Shown piece after piece: positions 26,123 through 34,592 of a DNA stretch of 64,000 nt. Position 1 is the stretch's first letter. Each line of letters begins with the position of its first letter. Origin of the DNA: Hutsoniella sourekii ATCC 700629 (GTDB lineage Bacteria > Bacillota > Bacilli > Lactobacillales > Aerococcaceae); NCBI RefSeq assembly GCF_000518205.1, contig NZ_JADD01000010.1, positions 29,997-93,996 of the forward strand. Direction: 5' to 3'. A program made the translations under genes and the position numbers. The notes under the pieces were generated by a model. It was not told the DNA's origin. It was given only the letters and a program-made list of their open reading frames with translations, and did no database searches.

Positions 26123-27370
26123 ATGTTAAAACAAAAGCAAGAAGAAATCGTAATCGTTGGTGCTGCGCGTACGCCAGTTGGTGCTTATCTAGGTGATTTA
26201 AAGACTGTTCCTGTACAAGAACTAGGTGTGATTGCTTTAGAAGAAGCGATCAAACGTGCTGGCGTTGCTAAAGAAGACATCGATGAAGTGATTGTCGGTC
26301 ACGTAACAGGTTCTCAAACAACCAACAACCTAGGTAACATTATCGGTATTGATACTGGTCTTCCAAGTTCATCAACAGGTATGACGATTAACCGTATCTG
26401 TGGATCTGGTATCCAATCAGCTGTATCAGCGACTTTAGAGTTATTACACTCTAACAAGTCAATGATTGCAGCCGGAGGGGCAGAATCTCTATCACGTGCA
26501 CCTTACCAATTACCAGAATCTGTTCGTTATGCTGGCTTCAAGATGGGTGATCAACAATTAATTGACGCCAACTTAGAAGGTCACCGTTCAGCTTCAGGTA
26601 AAGACTCAGGCGTTAACCACATGGGTAACACAGCTGAAAACGTGGCACGTAAATACGAAATCACTCGTGAACATTGTGATGAATTTGCGGTAGAATCTCA
26701 ACGCAAAGCCGCTCAAGCCATGGAAGATGGTAGCTTTGCTGAAGAAATTATCCCAGTAGAAATCAAGGGACGTAAAGGCCAAGTGACAGTTGTTGACACA
26801 GACGGTCACCCACGTCCAGGAACAAGTATGGAATCTCTAGCTAAACTACGTCCAGCCTTTGAAAAAGACGGCGTGGTAACAGCTGGTAACGCTTCAGGCT
26901 TGAACGACGGAGCCGCTTTTGAAATCTTCACTTTAGGTTCAGTTGCTGAAGAAAAAGGCTTAGAAGTCATGGCCAAAGTGGTGGACTATCAAATCGCTGG
27001 ATGTGAACCAGAATATATGGGCTTAGGACCCGTTTATGCGATCAACCAACTATTAGATCGTCAAGGTATGAAGTTAACAGAAGATATTGACATCTTAGAA
27101 ATCAACGAAGCCTTTGCGGCTCAAACCATTGGATGCTTGATTGAATTAGGTATTGAAGAAGACTCAGACTTCTACAAGAACAACTTCAACTTACGTGGTG
27201 GAGCAGTTGCCTTAGGACACCCACTAGGTATGTCAGGTGCACGTATCATCACCTCGATCCTTTACCAATTCAAGAACAATCCTGACAAACGTTATGCGAT
27301 TGCTTCAGCTTGTATTGGTGGTGGACAAGGAATTGCCCTACTATTAGAGAATGGATACTACAAGGGATAA
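26123..27370 (+). CDS. Acetyl-CoA C-acetyltransferase (thiolase), copy 1
   Basis: 415 residues. Catalytic residues of the thiolase family are visible: C93 in NRICGSGIQ, the His in ALGHPLGMSGAR and the C-terminal Cys in ASACIGGGQG; NEAFAAQ is also present. It splits acetoacetyl-CoA (or longer 3-oxoacyl-CoA) with CoA to acetyl-CoA, or runs in reverse. It is 97% identical in protein (13 differences by eye) to a second thiolase 10 kb downstream, and a 121-bp stretch (26411-26531) is almost identical in DNA. It is followed by an acyl-CoA synthetase, whereas in the other copy the synthetase precedes. AAAGGAGAG sets the start. Confidence 0.93.
   Translation: MLKQKQEEIVIVGAARTPVGAYLGDLKTVPVQELGVIALEEAIKRAGVAKEDIDEVIVGHVTGSQTTNNLGNIIGIDTGLPSSSTGMTINRICGSGIQSAVSATLELLHSNKSMIAAGGAESLSRAPYQLPESVRYAGFKMGDQQLIDANLEGHRSASGKDSGVNHMGNTAENVARKYEITREHCDEFAVESQRKAAQAMEDGSFAEEIIPVEIKGRKGQVTVVDTDGHPRPGTSMESLAKLRPAFEKDGVVTAGNASGLNDGAAFEIFTLGSVAEEKGLEVMAKVVDYQIAGCEPEYMGLGPVYAINQLLDRQGMKLTEDIDILEINEAFAAQTIGCLIELGIEEDSDFYKNNFNLRGGAVALGHPLGMSGARIITSILYQFKNNPDKRYAIASACIGGGQGIALLLENGYYKG
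26411..26531 (+). repeat. Direct repeat within thiolase genes, copy A
   Basis: 121 bp match 36417-36537 with a single difference, while the coding sequence on both sides differs at many third positions. The pattern fits a recent gene-conversion tract between the two thiolase genes. Confidence 0.8.
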
Positions 27371-27398
27371 TATCGTCCTCAATTAGAAAGGAATTATT

Positions 27399-28907
27399 AT
27401 GAATGTCGATTGGTTGGCGAGCCATGCTTCCTTTAACAAGGAGAAGATCGCCTTAGTGGATTCAGACACAAAAGAAACTTATACTTATGAGCAATTAAAT
27501 GAGCGTGCTATGCGAATGGCTAAGTACTTGAAACAATTCAAAGTGATGCCTGGCGATCGAGTAGCTTTACTTGCCCCTAATCATATTGCTTATTTAGATT
27601 TGTTTTTTGCCTGTTGTAAGATTGGAGCTGTCTTCGTACCTTTAAACTGGATGTTAAATGATAGTGAAGTGACTTATATACTTAATGACTCATCTCCCCG
27701 CTTCACGCTTTATATCAATGATGATCCAAGGCATACTCATTTGGATCATTCAAGTGTTATCCGTTTGAAGACTGATCAGTATGAGGATATCCTATCGTCC
27801 ATTAATGCGAGTGATTTTCAAGCCAATAATGTTCGACTTGACCAAACGGCATTCATTATCTATACAGGCGGGACAACCGGACGATCTAAAGGGGTGATGA
27901 TTACCCACCGTCATATTGCTAGTAATGCTGTTAATACAGCACTAGGATGGGGAATTTCACCTGAAAGTTCGACGATAACATTTTCCCCTTTATTCCATCT
28001 AGCTGGTTTAAATGGACTTGTTTTACCAATCTTATGGATGGGAGGTAGGGTAGTCTTGGTCAAGGCCTATCAAGCGCATCAGAGCTTATGTCTTCTATAC
28101 CACTACCAGCCTAGTCATATCTTTATGGTTCCGACCATGTATTATTCCTTAATTAATGAAGAACATTTCGATCCTGACCAATTACGTTCGGTGAAATTAT
28201 TTGTTACTGGTGGAGCTCCCGCTTCAGATAGCGTCTTAGAAACTTTCGCCAAAAATGACTTACCCCTTATTAATTCATTTGGTTTATCTGAAGCTGGACC
28301 TAATAACTTTTATATTTCTCCTGAACGTGCTAAAGCTAAGCCTAAGTCGGTTGGTAGACCCATTCCTCCAATTACTGTGAAATTATTGGATGATGAAGGC
28401 AAGGAGGTAGGAGTAGGTGAAACAGGAGAAATCCATATTCGTTCCGACCATACCTTCCTTGGTTATTGGAATTTACCAAATGAAACGGCTGAGACTTTAG
28501 TGGATGGCTTTGTCAAGACAGGAGACCTAGCTAAAGTAGATCAAGATGGTGATTATTTCATTGTGGGTCGGAAAAAGGATATAATCATTTCAGGTGGCGA
28601 AAATATTTACCCGATTGAAATTGAAGAAACCATGCTGAACCATCCCTTAGTTCAAGATGTTGCGGTTGTTGGTTACCAGGATGATTATTGGGGCGAAGCT
28701 GTGGGTGCTGCTATTATTCCAAGCACTGACGGTAACCCATCCTTTGAAGATATGCAGGAGATATTGACGGCTTACTTGAAGGATAATCTAGCTCGATATA
28801 AAGTGCCCAAACGTTTCCTATTTTTAGAAGCATTTCCGACTACTCCGGTTGGTAAAACAGATCGACTCGCACTTGCGAAACAATTTTTAAGTCATAATGT
28901 TGCTTAA
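27399..28907 (+). CDS. AMP-forming acyl-CoA synthetase, copy 1
   Basis: 502 residues of the ANL (AMP-binding) superfamily: the P-loop IYTGGTTGRSKGVMITHRH near 155 (a Ser-Gly to Gly-Gly variant), MVPTMYYSLIN near 250, FGLSEAGPNNF near 305, TGDLAKVD near 375 and the hinge GRKKDIIISGGENIYP near 400, with the C-terminal PVGKTDR catalytic Lys. It adenylates a carboxylic acid and transfers it to CoA. It lies 28 bp after thiolase 1 and is followed by a terminator. The acid is unknown; membership in this locus suggests a short or medium fatty acid. It is a diverged paralogue of the enzyme at 34593. Confidence 0.9.
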   Translation: MNVDWLASHASFNKEKIALVDSDTKETYTYEQLNERAMRMAKYLKQFKVMPGDRVALLAPNHIAYLDLFFACCKIGAVFVPLNWMLNDSEVTYILNDSSPRFTLYINDDPRHTHLDHSSVIRLKTDQYEDILSSINASDFQANNVRLDQTAFIIYTGGTTGRSKGVMITHRHIASNAVNTALGWGISPESSTITFSPLFHLAGLNGLVLPILWMGGRVVLVKAYQAHQSLCLLYHYQPSHIFMVPTMYYSLINEEHFDPDQLRSVKLFVTGGAPASDSVLETFAKNDLPLINSFGLSEAGPNNFYISPERAKAKPKSVGRPIPPITVKLLDDEGKEVGVGETGEIHIRSDHTFLGYWNLPNETAETLVDGFVKTGDLAKVDQDGDYFIVGRKKDIIISGGENIYPIEIEETMLNHPLVQDVAVVGYQDDYWGEAVGAAIIPSTDGNPSFEDMQEILTAYLKDNLARYKVPKRFLFLEAFPTTPVGKTDRLALAKQFLSHNVA

Positions 28908-28911
28908 AATC

Positions 28912-28949
28912 AAGCTACACCAAGCCCTAAGCTTTGGTGTAGCTTTTTT
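28912..28949 (+). terminator. Terminator
   Basis: A 12-bp stem (28912-28923 with 28934-28945) with a 10-nt loop and T tract, just after the synthetase stop codon. Confidence 0.9.
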
Positions 28950-29000
28950 GTGTTGAGTCTTATTAATCCCACTCATTGAAAGGATATGATAGAATATTAG

Positions 29001-29014
29001 TGTTAGCGTTTACT
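29001..29014. promoter_or_regulatory. cre site (CcpA) before the PucR gene
   Basis: TGTTAGCGTTTACT agrees with the cre consensus at the conserved positions. It lies between a possible -10 (TATGAT, 28985-28990) and the ribosome site, a position where CcpA would act as a roadblock. Confidence 0.6.
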
Positions 29015-29036
29015 ATGAATGGTTAGGAGGGATCCT

Positions 29037-31235
29037 TTGGCTAAACGCAAAAAATTTGAAGAGCGTCTTATTCAATCCATTAATAATCACTTGCGGGAGT
29101 TAGCTCAAGATCTGTTACGCTTTCAAAGCCGAGAAGAGATCATTCATCATCTATCTTTGCGCTTCAACGAAACAATTCAGGCAGATTTTATTGCCATTGG
29201 CAGAGTAAATGGTGAACAAATGGTCTTGGAGTATGATAATGGCTTTCCAGATGTTGATCAATTATTCCCATATCCAGTTAAATATATTCGTCCTCAAATG
29301 AAGAAAGTGGGGGTCCGTTATTCAGATTATGAGATTATTGAAGATTCACCTTTAAAATCTTTTTTTGACCAGCATGGAATTAAATCTTGGTTTACCATTC
29401 CCTTGCTTTCTGAAGATACCTTTACGGGTTTATGTATCATTGGATTCAAAGAATCTAGAGTGCTTTATGATGAGATAGGAAGAGAACTCCAATCCTTTGG
29501 AGAAGACTTGGCCCTAGCTTTATATCATATAGATCAAAAGAAACATAATCACCATCACCTACAATCATTGGCTAATCTGACTGAGACCCTAAGGACAGAC
29601 TTGACTCTTGAAGACATTGGTAATCAATTAACTAAGACCATTAGTGAATCCTTAGAAAGCGAGAATGTACTGATTTACCTATATGATTCTCAAAGCTCTT
29701 GCTTTCGATTATTGGTTCAACAAGATCCAGACCGAGACTCTCAAGAATTAATAGAGATTGATCCGGAAGCCGATCTATCGAATTATTGGCACCCGATTAA
29801 TTTACCAGGTTATCCCACTACCTGTCTTCCATTATTTTCCAACACGGAATTAATTGGAGTTCTAATTATGGAAAGGTCGGACCGCCAGTATATCTCTCGG
29901 GAAGATCTGGATTTTTTGCAAGTCTACAGTAAATATTTTGTCAGTTTATACCAGAATCTCAAACTTAGAAAGCAAGAAAGTCGCCAACGACGACGCCTCG
30001 AACAAATCCTACAAATTGAGCAACAATTAATCGAAAGTTCAATCGTCGAAAAAGATTTTCAAAGTTTATTAAAAGAACTCAATGCGGAGATTAATTTATC
30101 GTTGATTTTGATGGATAAGTTCTTCAATTACCTCGGGTCGAGCCTTGCGGAAGGTTTGGATCTGACTTTAGACGGCATTCAGGCTGGTGTTCAAGCGATC
30201 AAACAAGATCGAAGCTTAACGCTTCAACCCTTCTCAGTGACTATCGAGCAGGTAGCCTTTACGGTCTATCCAGTGGCCATGGCCCGAGAAATTTATGGAT
30301 TTGTAGCTATTATGGATGATCAGAAGTATGATGATCAAATTAGTGAACTACAAGTTCGATTACTGCAAAATATTTTTGCCTTTCAATTTATTAAGCAACA
30401 AATTGAACGGGATAGCCTGGGGCGTTTGGAAGAGTACTTTATTGATGAGTTACTGAGTGGTAAGAAATCCAACCTAAAGACCACTATCGAATATGCTAGT
30501 TCCTTTAATTTGGACTTGTATTATCCTCATTTACTAGCCGTCTTAGATATCCATAAAAAACAACACTCTCAGGAAAATCGACTCACTGATCGTCAGGAAC
30601 AAAATTACTTGTTGGAGTTAATCAGAGGCTTCCTAAAATCACAAAAACAAGTGGAATGGGTGGCGCAATACAAGGAAAGACTAGTCATTTTTGTGCGGCA
30701 GGACCGTTTCTACACTGATTCTTTCTGGGAGCAGGTTAAGTTGGATTTGAAGAGTCATTTGGCGGCCCATCTAGATCAATATCTATTTACTATCGGCGTC
30801 GGAAACCTCAGTAATCAACCGTCAGATTATTTAAATGCCTACCGTGAAGCCAGTCAGGCAAGTCATTTATTGGCGAGTTCCCAACAAGAATCAACTTATC
30901 AATTTTATAATCAGTTGGGGTCTTATATCTTACTGGATCAATTGGCCCATCAGGACATAACCCAGACCTTTCTATCTAGGACCATTATGGATATTTATGA
31001 CTATTCAAACAAACACTCCACCGATTTATTTACGACTTTACGCGTTTTTCTAGAGAACAACGGTAAAATTCAAGACAGTGCTGACGCTCTCTTTATCCAT
31101 CGCAGTAGCCTCATATACCGTCTGAAAAAGATTCAAGACCGACTTCAAATTGACTTGGAAGACCCCCAAGATCGCTTTAATTTGATGTTGGCTTACCGTT
31201 TGTTTGATTTATCCGGACCCATGGATGAAGATTAA
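29037..31235 (+). CDS. PucR/CdaR-type regulator with GAF-like sensing region
   Basis: The start is set at TTG 29037, five bases after AGGAGGG; the upstream ATG 29019 has no ribosome site, as this AGGAGGG lies inside that longer frame. The resulting 732-residue protein has one or two GAF-like regions (about 30-165 and 185-310), a central PucR-type region, and a C-terminal PucR HTH (about 660-715: LENNGKIQDSADALFIHRSSLIYRLKKI). Such proteins sense small molecules and activate catabolic genes. It sits alone between the CoA-transferase/thiolase block and the hbd operon, with a cre site at its own promoter, so control of the hbd-acyl-CoA-dehydrogenase operon is the likely task. Confidence 0.85.
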   Translation: MAKRKKFEERLIQSINNHLRELAQDLLRFQSREEIIHHLSLRFNETIQADFIAIGRVNGEQMVLEYDNGFPDVDQLFPYPVKYIRPQMKKVGVRYSDYEIIEDSPLKSFFDQHGIKSWFTIPLLSEDTFTGLCIIGFKESRVLYDEIGRELQSFGEDLALALYHIDQKKHNHHHLQSLANLTETLRTDLTLEDIGNQLTKTISESLESENVLIYLYDSQSSCFRLLVQQDPDRDSQELIEIDPEADLSNYWHPINLPGYPTTCLPLFSNTELIGVLIMERSDRQYISREDLDFLQVYSKYFVSLYQNLKLRKQESRQRRRLEQILQIEQQLIESSIVEKDFQSLLKELNAEINLSLILMDKFFNYLGSSLAEGLDLTLDGIQAGVQAIKQDRSLTLQPFSVTIEQVAFTVYPVAMAREIYGFVAIMDDQKYDDQISELQVRLLQNIFAFQFIKQQIERDSLGRLEEYFIDELLSGKKSNLKTTIEYASSFNLDLYYPHLLAVLDIHKKQHSQENRLTDRQEQNYLLELIRGFLKSQKQVEWVAQYKERLVIFVRQDRFYTDSFWEQVKLDLKSHLAAHLDQYLFTIGVGNLSNQPSDYLNAYREASQASHLLASSQQESTYQFYNQLGSYILLDQLAHQDITQTFLSRTIMDIYDYSNKHSTDLFTTLRVFLENNGKIQDSADALFIHRSSLIYRLKKIQDRLQIDLEDPQDRFNLMLAYRLFDLSGPMDED

Positions 31236-31243
31236 TGAATAGG

Positions 31244-31278
31244 TACCTTAGCTATATAATGGCTGGGGTATTTTTTTG
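31244..31278 (+). terminator. Terminator of the PucR gene
   Basis: A 9-bp stem with two G-U pairs (TACCTTAGC with GCTGGGGTA) followed by seven Ts. Confidence 0.75.
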
Positions 31279-31371
31279 TGGTTTATTCTAATCTAAATGC
31301 CCAACTCAATCAATTTCTCACAATTCCTTAAAAATGCGGAAAAAAATATTTTCTTTCCTCATTTCCACTGA

Positions 31372-31385
31372 TGATAACGCTTACA
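31372..31385. promoter_or_regulatory. cre site (CcpA) before hbd
   Basis: TGATAACGCTTACA is a full match to the cre consensus, 56 bp upstream of the hbd start. It implies glucose repression of the whole hbd, acyl-CoA dehydrogenase, crotonase, synthetase and thiolase operon. Confidence 0.75.
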
Positions 31386-31440
31386 TTTAGACGTATACTA
31401 AGGTTGTTGATAAGAAAAAGTCTTGAAAGGAAGATAAATA

Positions 31441-32328
31441 ATGAGAGAAATCAAGAAAATTGGTGTAATTGGTGCAGGATCGATGGGAGCGGGTATTGCT
31501 AACGTCTTTGCCAACAATGGCTACCAAGTTGTTTTGCGCGATATCAAGGATGAGTTTGTTCAAGGTGGTCTTGACCGAATTGATAAATTCCTATCTGGAA
31601 GTGTTAAGCGAGGCAAAATGTCCGAAGAAGATAAACAAGAGGTTCTTGGACGTATCCAAGGCACTACCGACTTACAAGATTTCAAAGATGTAGACTTTGT
31701 TGTTGAAGCGGTTATTGAGAAGATGGACTTGAAACAAGAAGTCTTCAAGGAAGTTGAAGGAATTGTAGCTGAAGATGTCATTCTTGCAACCAACACTTCT
31801 TCATTATCCATCACTGAAATTGCTAATGCTTTAGAAGATCCAGGTCGTTTTGCGGGGATGCACTTCTTCAACCCAGCTCAAGTGATGAAGTTAGTAGAGG
31901 TTATCTATGGTTATGAAACACGTGACGAAACAGTTGAAGCGGTCCTTAAATTAGCTGAATCAATTGGTAAGCAAACCGTTACTGTTCGTAAAGACTCACC
32001 AGGATTCATTGTTAACCGGATCATGATTCCTCAATTTATTGAAGCAATTAAGGTCTTAGAAGAAGGAATTGCTTCTCCAGAAGATATCGATAAAGCCATG
32101 CGTTATGGATTAAATCACCCAATGGGATCCTTTGAATTACAAGACTACGCCGGGGTAGATATTGGTTACTTCGTTATGGAATACTTCGAGAAAGAATTCG
32201 GTGAGGATCGTTGGACACCACCTGTATTGATGAAGAATATGATGCGTGCGGGCCGCTTTGGTAAGAAGGCCGGTAAAGGATTCTATGATTATGATGAAGA
32301 TGGCAATCAATTACCATCTAACCGCTAA
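31441..32328 (+). CDS. hbd: (S)-3-hydroxybutyryl-CoA dehydrogenase
   Basis: 295 residues, two-domain 3-hydroxyacyl-CoA dehydrogenase: Rossmann motif GVIGAGSMGAGIA near 8, D near 34 suggesting NAD, the TNTSSLSITEIA stretch near 118, the catalytic His in MHFFNP near 140, the Glu in VEVIYG, DSPGFIVNRI near 187 and a C-terminal dimerisation domain with FYDYDE. It oxidises (S)-3-hydroxyacyl-CoA to 3-oxoacyl-CoA. It opens a five-gene operon (hbd, acyl-CoA dehydrogenase, crotonase, synthetase, thiolase 2) under a cre-marked promoter. Confidence 0.95.
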   Translation: MREIKKIGVIGAGSMGAGIANVFANNGYQVVLRDIKDEFVQGGLDRIDKFLSGSVKRGKMSEEDKQEVLGRIQGTTDLQDFKDVDFVVEAVIEKMDLKQEVFKEVEGIVAEDVILATNTSSLSITEIANALEDPGRFAGMHFFNPAQVMKLVEVIYGYETRDETVEAVLKLAESIGKQTVTVRKDSPGFIVNRIMIPQFIEAIKVLEEGIASPEDIDKAMRYGLNHPMGSFELQDYAGVDIGYFVMEYFEKEFGEDRWTPPVLMKNMMRAGRFGKKAGKGFYDYDEDGNQLPSNR

Positions 32329-32345
32329 TAGAGGAGGATAAACTG

Positions 32346-33563
32346 ATGGCAAAACAAGCAAGAGCAGATTTAGATTTTGAAGCTGGAAAAGTATTTCACG
32401 CAGACTTATATGACTTTGCAGAGGTCTTGACTGACGGCGAAAAAGAAGTGATTCGGGAATTAGAAGAAGTGCTAGCGCGTGATTTATATCCTACGCTAGA
32501 TGATGCTTGGGATAAGGCTGAGTTTCCTCTTGAAGAGATGCAGAAGGTAATTGACCTGCGCTTGATGGATGATCCGCGTCTATTAGAAGGTCGCGAGAAT
32601 GGGATGATTTCAGAGTACTTCCGTGGCTTTAGAGCTTACACGATTGCTAAGACAGACCCGGTACTAGGGACCTTCTATACATCTAATGCTGGTCTCTTCC
32701 ATGAATGTGTGCGTCTAGGCGGCTCGCAAGAGCAAATTGAGAAGTTAATGCCAGGAGTCTTATCATGGGAAGGTAAGGGTGTTCTTGCCATGACTGAGCC
32801 AGATCATGGTTCTGATATTGCCGGTGGTATGGCAGCTACTGCTAAACGTGAAGGTGATGAGTGGATCCTTAACGGGCACAAGAAATGGATCGGTGGCGGT
32901 ACCTTATCCAAATGGCACGCCTTCTTTGCTCGTGATGTGGATGATAATCAAGTTAAGATGTTCTTTGTTGAACGCGAGAGTGAAGGTGTCACAACCTTTG
33001 TAACACCACAAAAAGCCTTCTTTAGAGCGATGCCAAATGCGGAAATTATTTATGAAAATGTCCGTGTACCAGAATCTCAACGGGCACAAAATGTTAATTC
33101 ATGGAAAGATGCGGCTAATATTTTAAGAAATACTCGCTCAGACGTTGCCTGGTTATTAGCAGGAGCTACAGCCGGAGCATTCGAAGCAGCCTTGAAGTAT
33201 GTGCGTGAACGTGAACAGTTCGGCAAGCCAATTGCTGGATTCCAATTAATCCAGGAGAAGTTAGCTCGGATGGCTATGAACTCTCAAGCAACCTTGGCTA
33301 TTGCCTTCCGTCTAGCCCAACAACAAGAAGAAGGAATTTACCGTGAGGAAGCTTCTTCAATGGCTAAGATGCATAATGGACTAAGAGCTCGTGAGAATGC
33401 TGCTCTAGCCCGAGAAGTATGTGGAGGTAACGGTATTCTTCTTAAATATGACGTTCCTCGCTTCATGGCTGATATTGAAGGTATGTACACTTATGAAGGA
33501 ACTCACGAGGTTAACTCATTAATCATTGGTCGTTACTATACAGGCCAACAAGCCTTTATTTAA
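32346..33563 (+). CDS. Acyl-CoA dehydrogenase, closest in outline to the glutaryl-CoA dehydrogenase subfamily
   Basis: 405 residues with the acyl-CoA dehydrogenase fold: LAMTEPDHGSDI near 153 (FAD/substrate loop), WILNGHKKWIGGG near 175, FGKPIAGFQLIQEKLA near 293, REVCGGNGIL near 357 and the catalytic Glu in MYTYEGTHEVNSL near 385. The EGTHE ending resembles glutaryl-CoA dehydrogenase. But the Arg that binds the free carboxylate in GCDH appears to be Gly or Thr here (segment DPVLGTFYTSN near 103), so a plain short acyl-CoA such as butyryl-CoA is more likely. The family needs electron-transfer flavoprotein, and no etfA/etfB lies in the window. Start fixed by GAGGAGG. Confidence 0.88.
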   Translation: MAKQARADLDFEAGKVFHADLYDFAEVLTDGEKEVIRELEEVLARDLYPTLDDAWDKAEFPLEEMQKVIDLRLMDDPRLLEGRENGMISEYFRGFRAYTIAKTDPVLGTFYTSNAGLFHECVRLGGSQEQIEKLMPGVLSWEGKGVLAMTEPDHGSDIAGGMAATAKREGDEWILNGHKKWIGGGTLSKWHAFFARDVDDNQVKMFFVERESEGVTTFVTPQKAFFRAMPNAEIIYENVRVPESQRAQNVNSWKDAANILRNTRSDVAWLLAGATAGAFEAALKYVREREQFGKPIAGFQLIQEKLARMAMNSQATLAIAFRLAQQQEEGIYREEASSMAKMHNGLRARENAALAREVCGGNGILLKYDVPRFMADIEGMYTYEGTHEVNSLIIGRYYTGQQAFI

Positions 33564-33589
33564 AGTAGCCTAGTTGATAGGAGGATATA

Positions 33590-34534
33590 ATGTCTCAACA
33601 AGTTGTTCTCAAAGAAATTAAAGACGGTATTGCAACACTAACAATTAATAGACCCAAGGCCTTGAACGCCTTAAATCACGATGTCATTAATCAATTAGAA
33701 GCGGCTTTTGATGAAGTAGTGGAAGATGATCAAGTCCAAGCGGTAGTTCTCCGTGGATCAGGAGATCGTGCCTTTGTAGCCGGAGCTGACTTAAAATTCT
33801 TTGTTGAAAATGTTAAAGCTGGCACAACGAAGAAAATTGTGGAATTTACCGCTCAAGGGCATGACTTATTCCGTCGCATGGAAACGTCACCTAAGTTAAC
33901 GATCGCGGTAGTAGATGGCCTTTCACTAGGGGGTGGCTCTGAGATCGCTCTAGCTCAACAAGCCATTATTGCTACTGAGAAGGGGTCGTTCGGTTTTCCA
34001 GAGTCTGGTCTAGGAATCTATCCTGGATATGGAGGGCTATTGCGGACCAATAAGCATATTGGACCTGCCTTAACTAAGTATTACGGCTTAACTGGACAGA
34101 CAATTTCTGCTGAAGAGGCCTATGAATTAGGCATCGTTCAAAAATTAGTGAAGGCAGAAGAGATCGATCAAGCCATTAAAGACTTAGTGGAAGCAGGAGC
34201 TCCAGATAAGTACGCCGAACGTACCTTGCCAGAAAAATATCAAGCAATCCAAAAAGCATTTGACTCTGATCATATTCAAGCTACCTTGAAGGGTCAAGCG
34301 ACGGACGGCTTAGATGAAGAGTTTGCAGCCAAGGTTGCTAAGAAGATCGGCTACAAGAGTCCCCATTCAGTTGAAATGATTCAAAAGATTGTTGATCAAC
34401 AAACAGATCAATCCATTGATGAAGGGATTCGCACAGAATTAGATTATTTGGAACCGATGTTCCGCCACCCAGAAGCGGACCTAGGTCTCTCAGCAGCAGT
34501 TAATGGCGAGAGACCAGATTTCAGTAAAGTTTAA
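33590..34534 (+). CDS. Crotonase-family protein with extended C-terminus
   Basis: 314 residues. The core (1-190) has FVAGADLKFF (oxyanion hole) and LGGGSEIALA, then ATEKGSFGFPESGLGIYPGYGG. The second motif resembles 3-hydroxyisobutyryl-CoA hydrolase as much as enoyl-CoA hydratase. The C-terminal 120 residues, with KSPHSVEMIQKI and a GERPDF ending, also resemble the ECH_2/HIBCH type. Both Glu positions used by hydratases are kept, and the Asp typical of HIBCH after the FP/YP pair is missing (YPGYGG). I therefore call enoyl-CoA hydratase activity more likely, with hydrolase as the alternative. Second crotonase of the locus; in the hbd operon. Confidence 0.8.
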   Translation: MSQQVVLKEIKDGIATLTINRPKALNALNHDVINQLEAAFDEVVEDDQVQAVVLRGSGDRAFVAGADLKFFVENVKAGTTKKIVEFTAQGHDLFRRMETSPKLTIAVVDGLSLGGGSEIALAQQAIIATEKGSFGFPESGLGIYPGYGGLLRTNKHIGPALTKYYGLTGQTISAEEAYELGIVQKLVKAEEIDQAIKDLVEAGAPDKYAERTLPEKYQAIQKAFDSDHIQATLKGQATDGLDEEFAAKVAKKIGYKSPHSVEMIQKIVDQQTDQSIDEGIRTELDYLEPMFRHPEADLGLSAAVNGERPDFSKV

Positions 34535-34539
34535 CTAAG

Positions 34540-34564
34540 GATAGGGGAGTCCAGCTCCCCTATC
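34540..34564 (+). terminator. Intercistronic hairpin
   Basis: A perfect 10-bp GC-rich stem (34540-34549 with 34555-34564), loop of 5, no T tract. It probably sets relative expression of the crotonase and the following synthetase. Confidence 0.5.
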
Positions 34565-34592
34565 TGTATTTCCATAGAAAGGTGGGGTAAAA

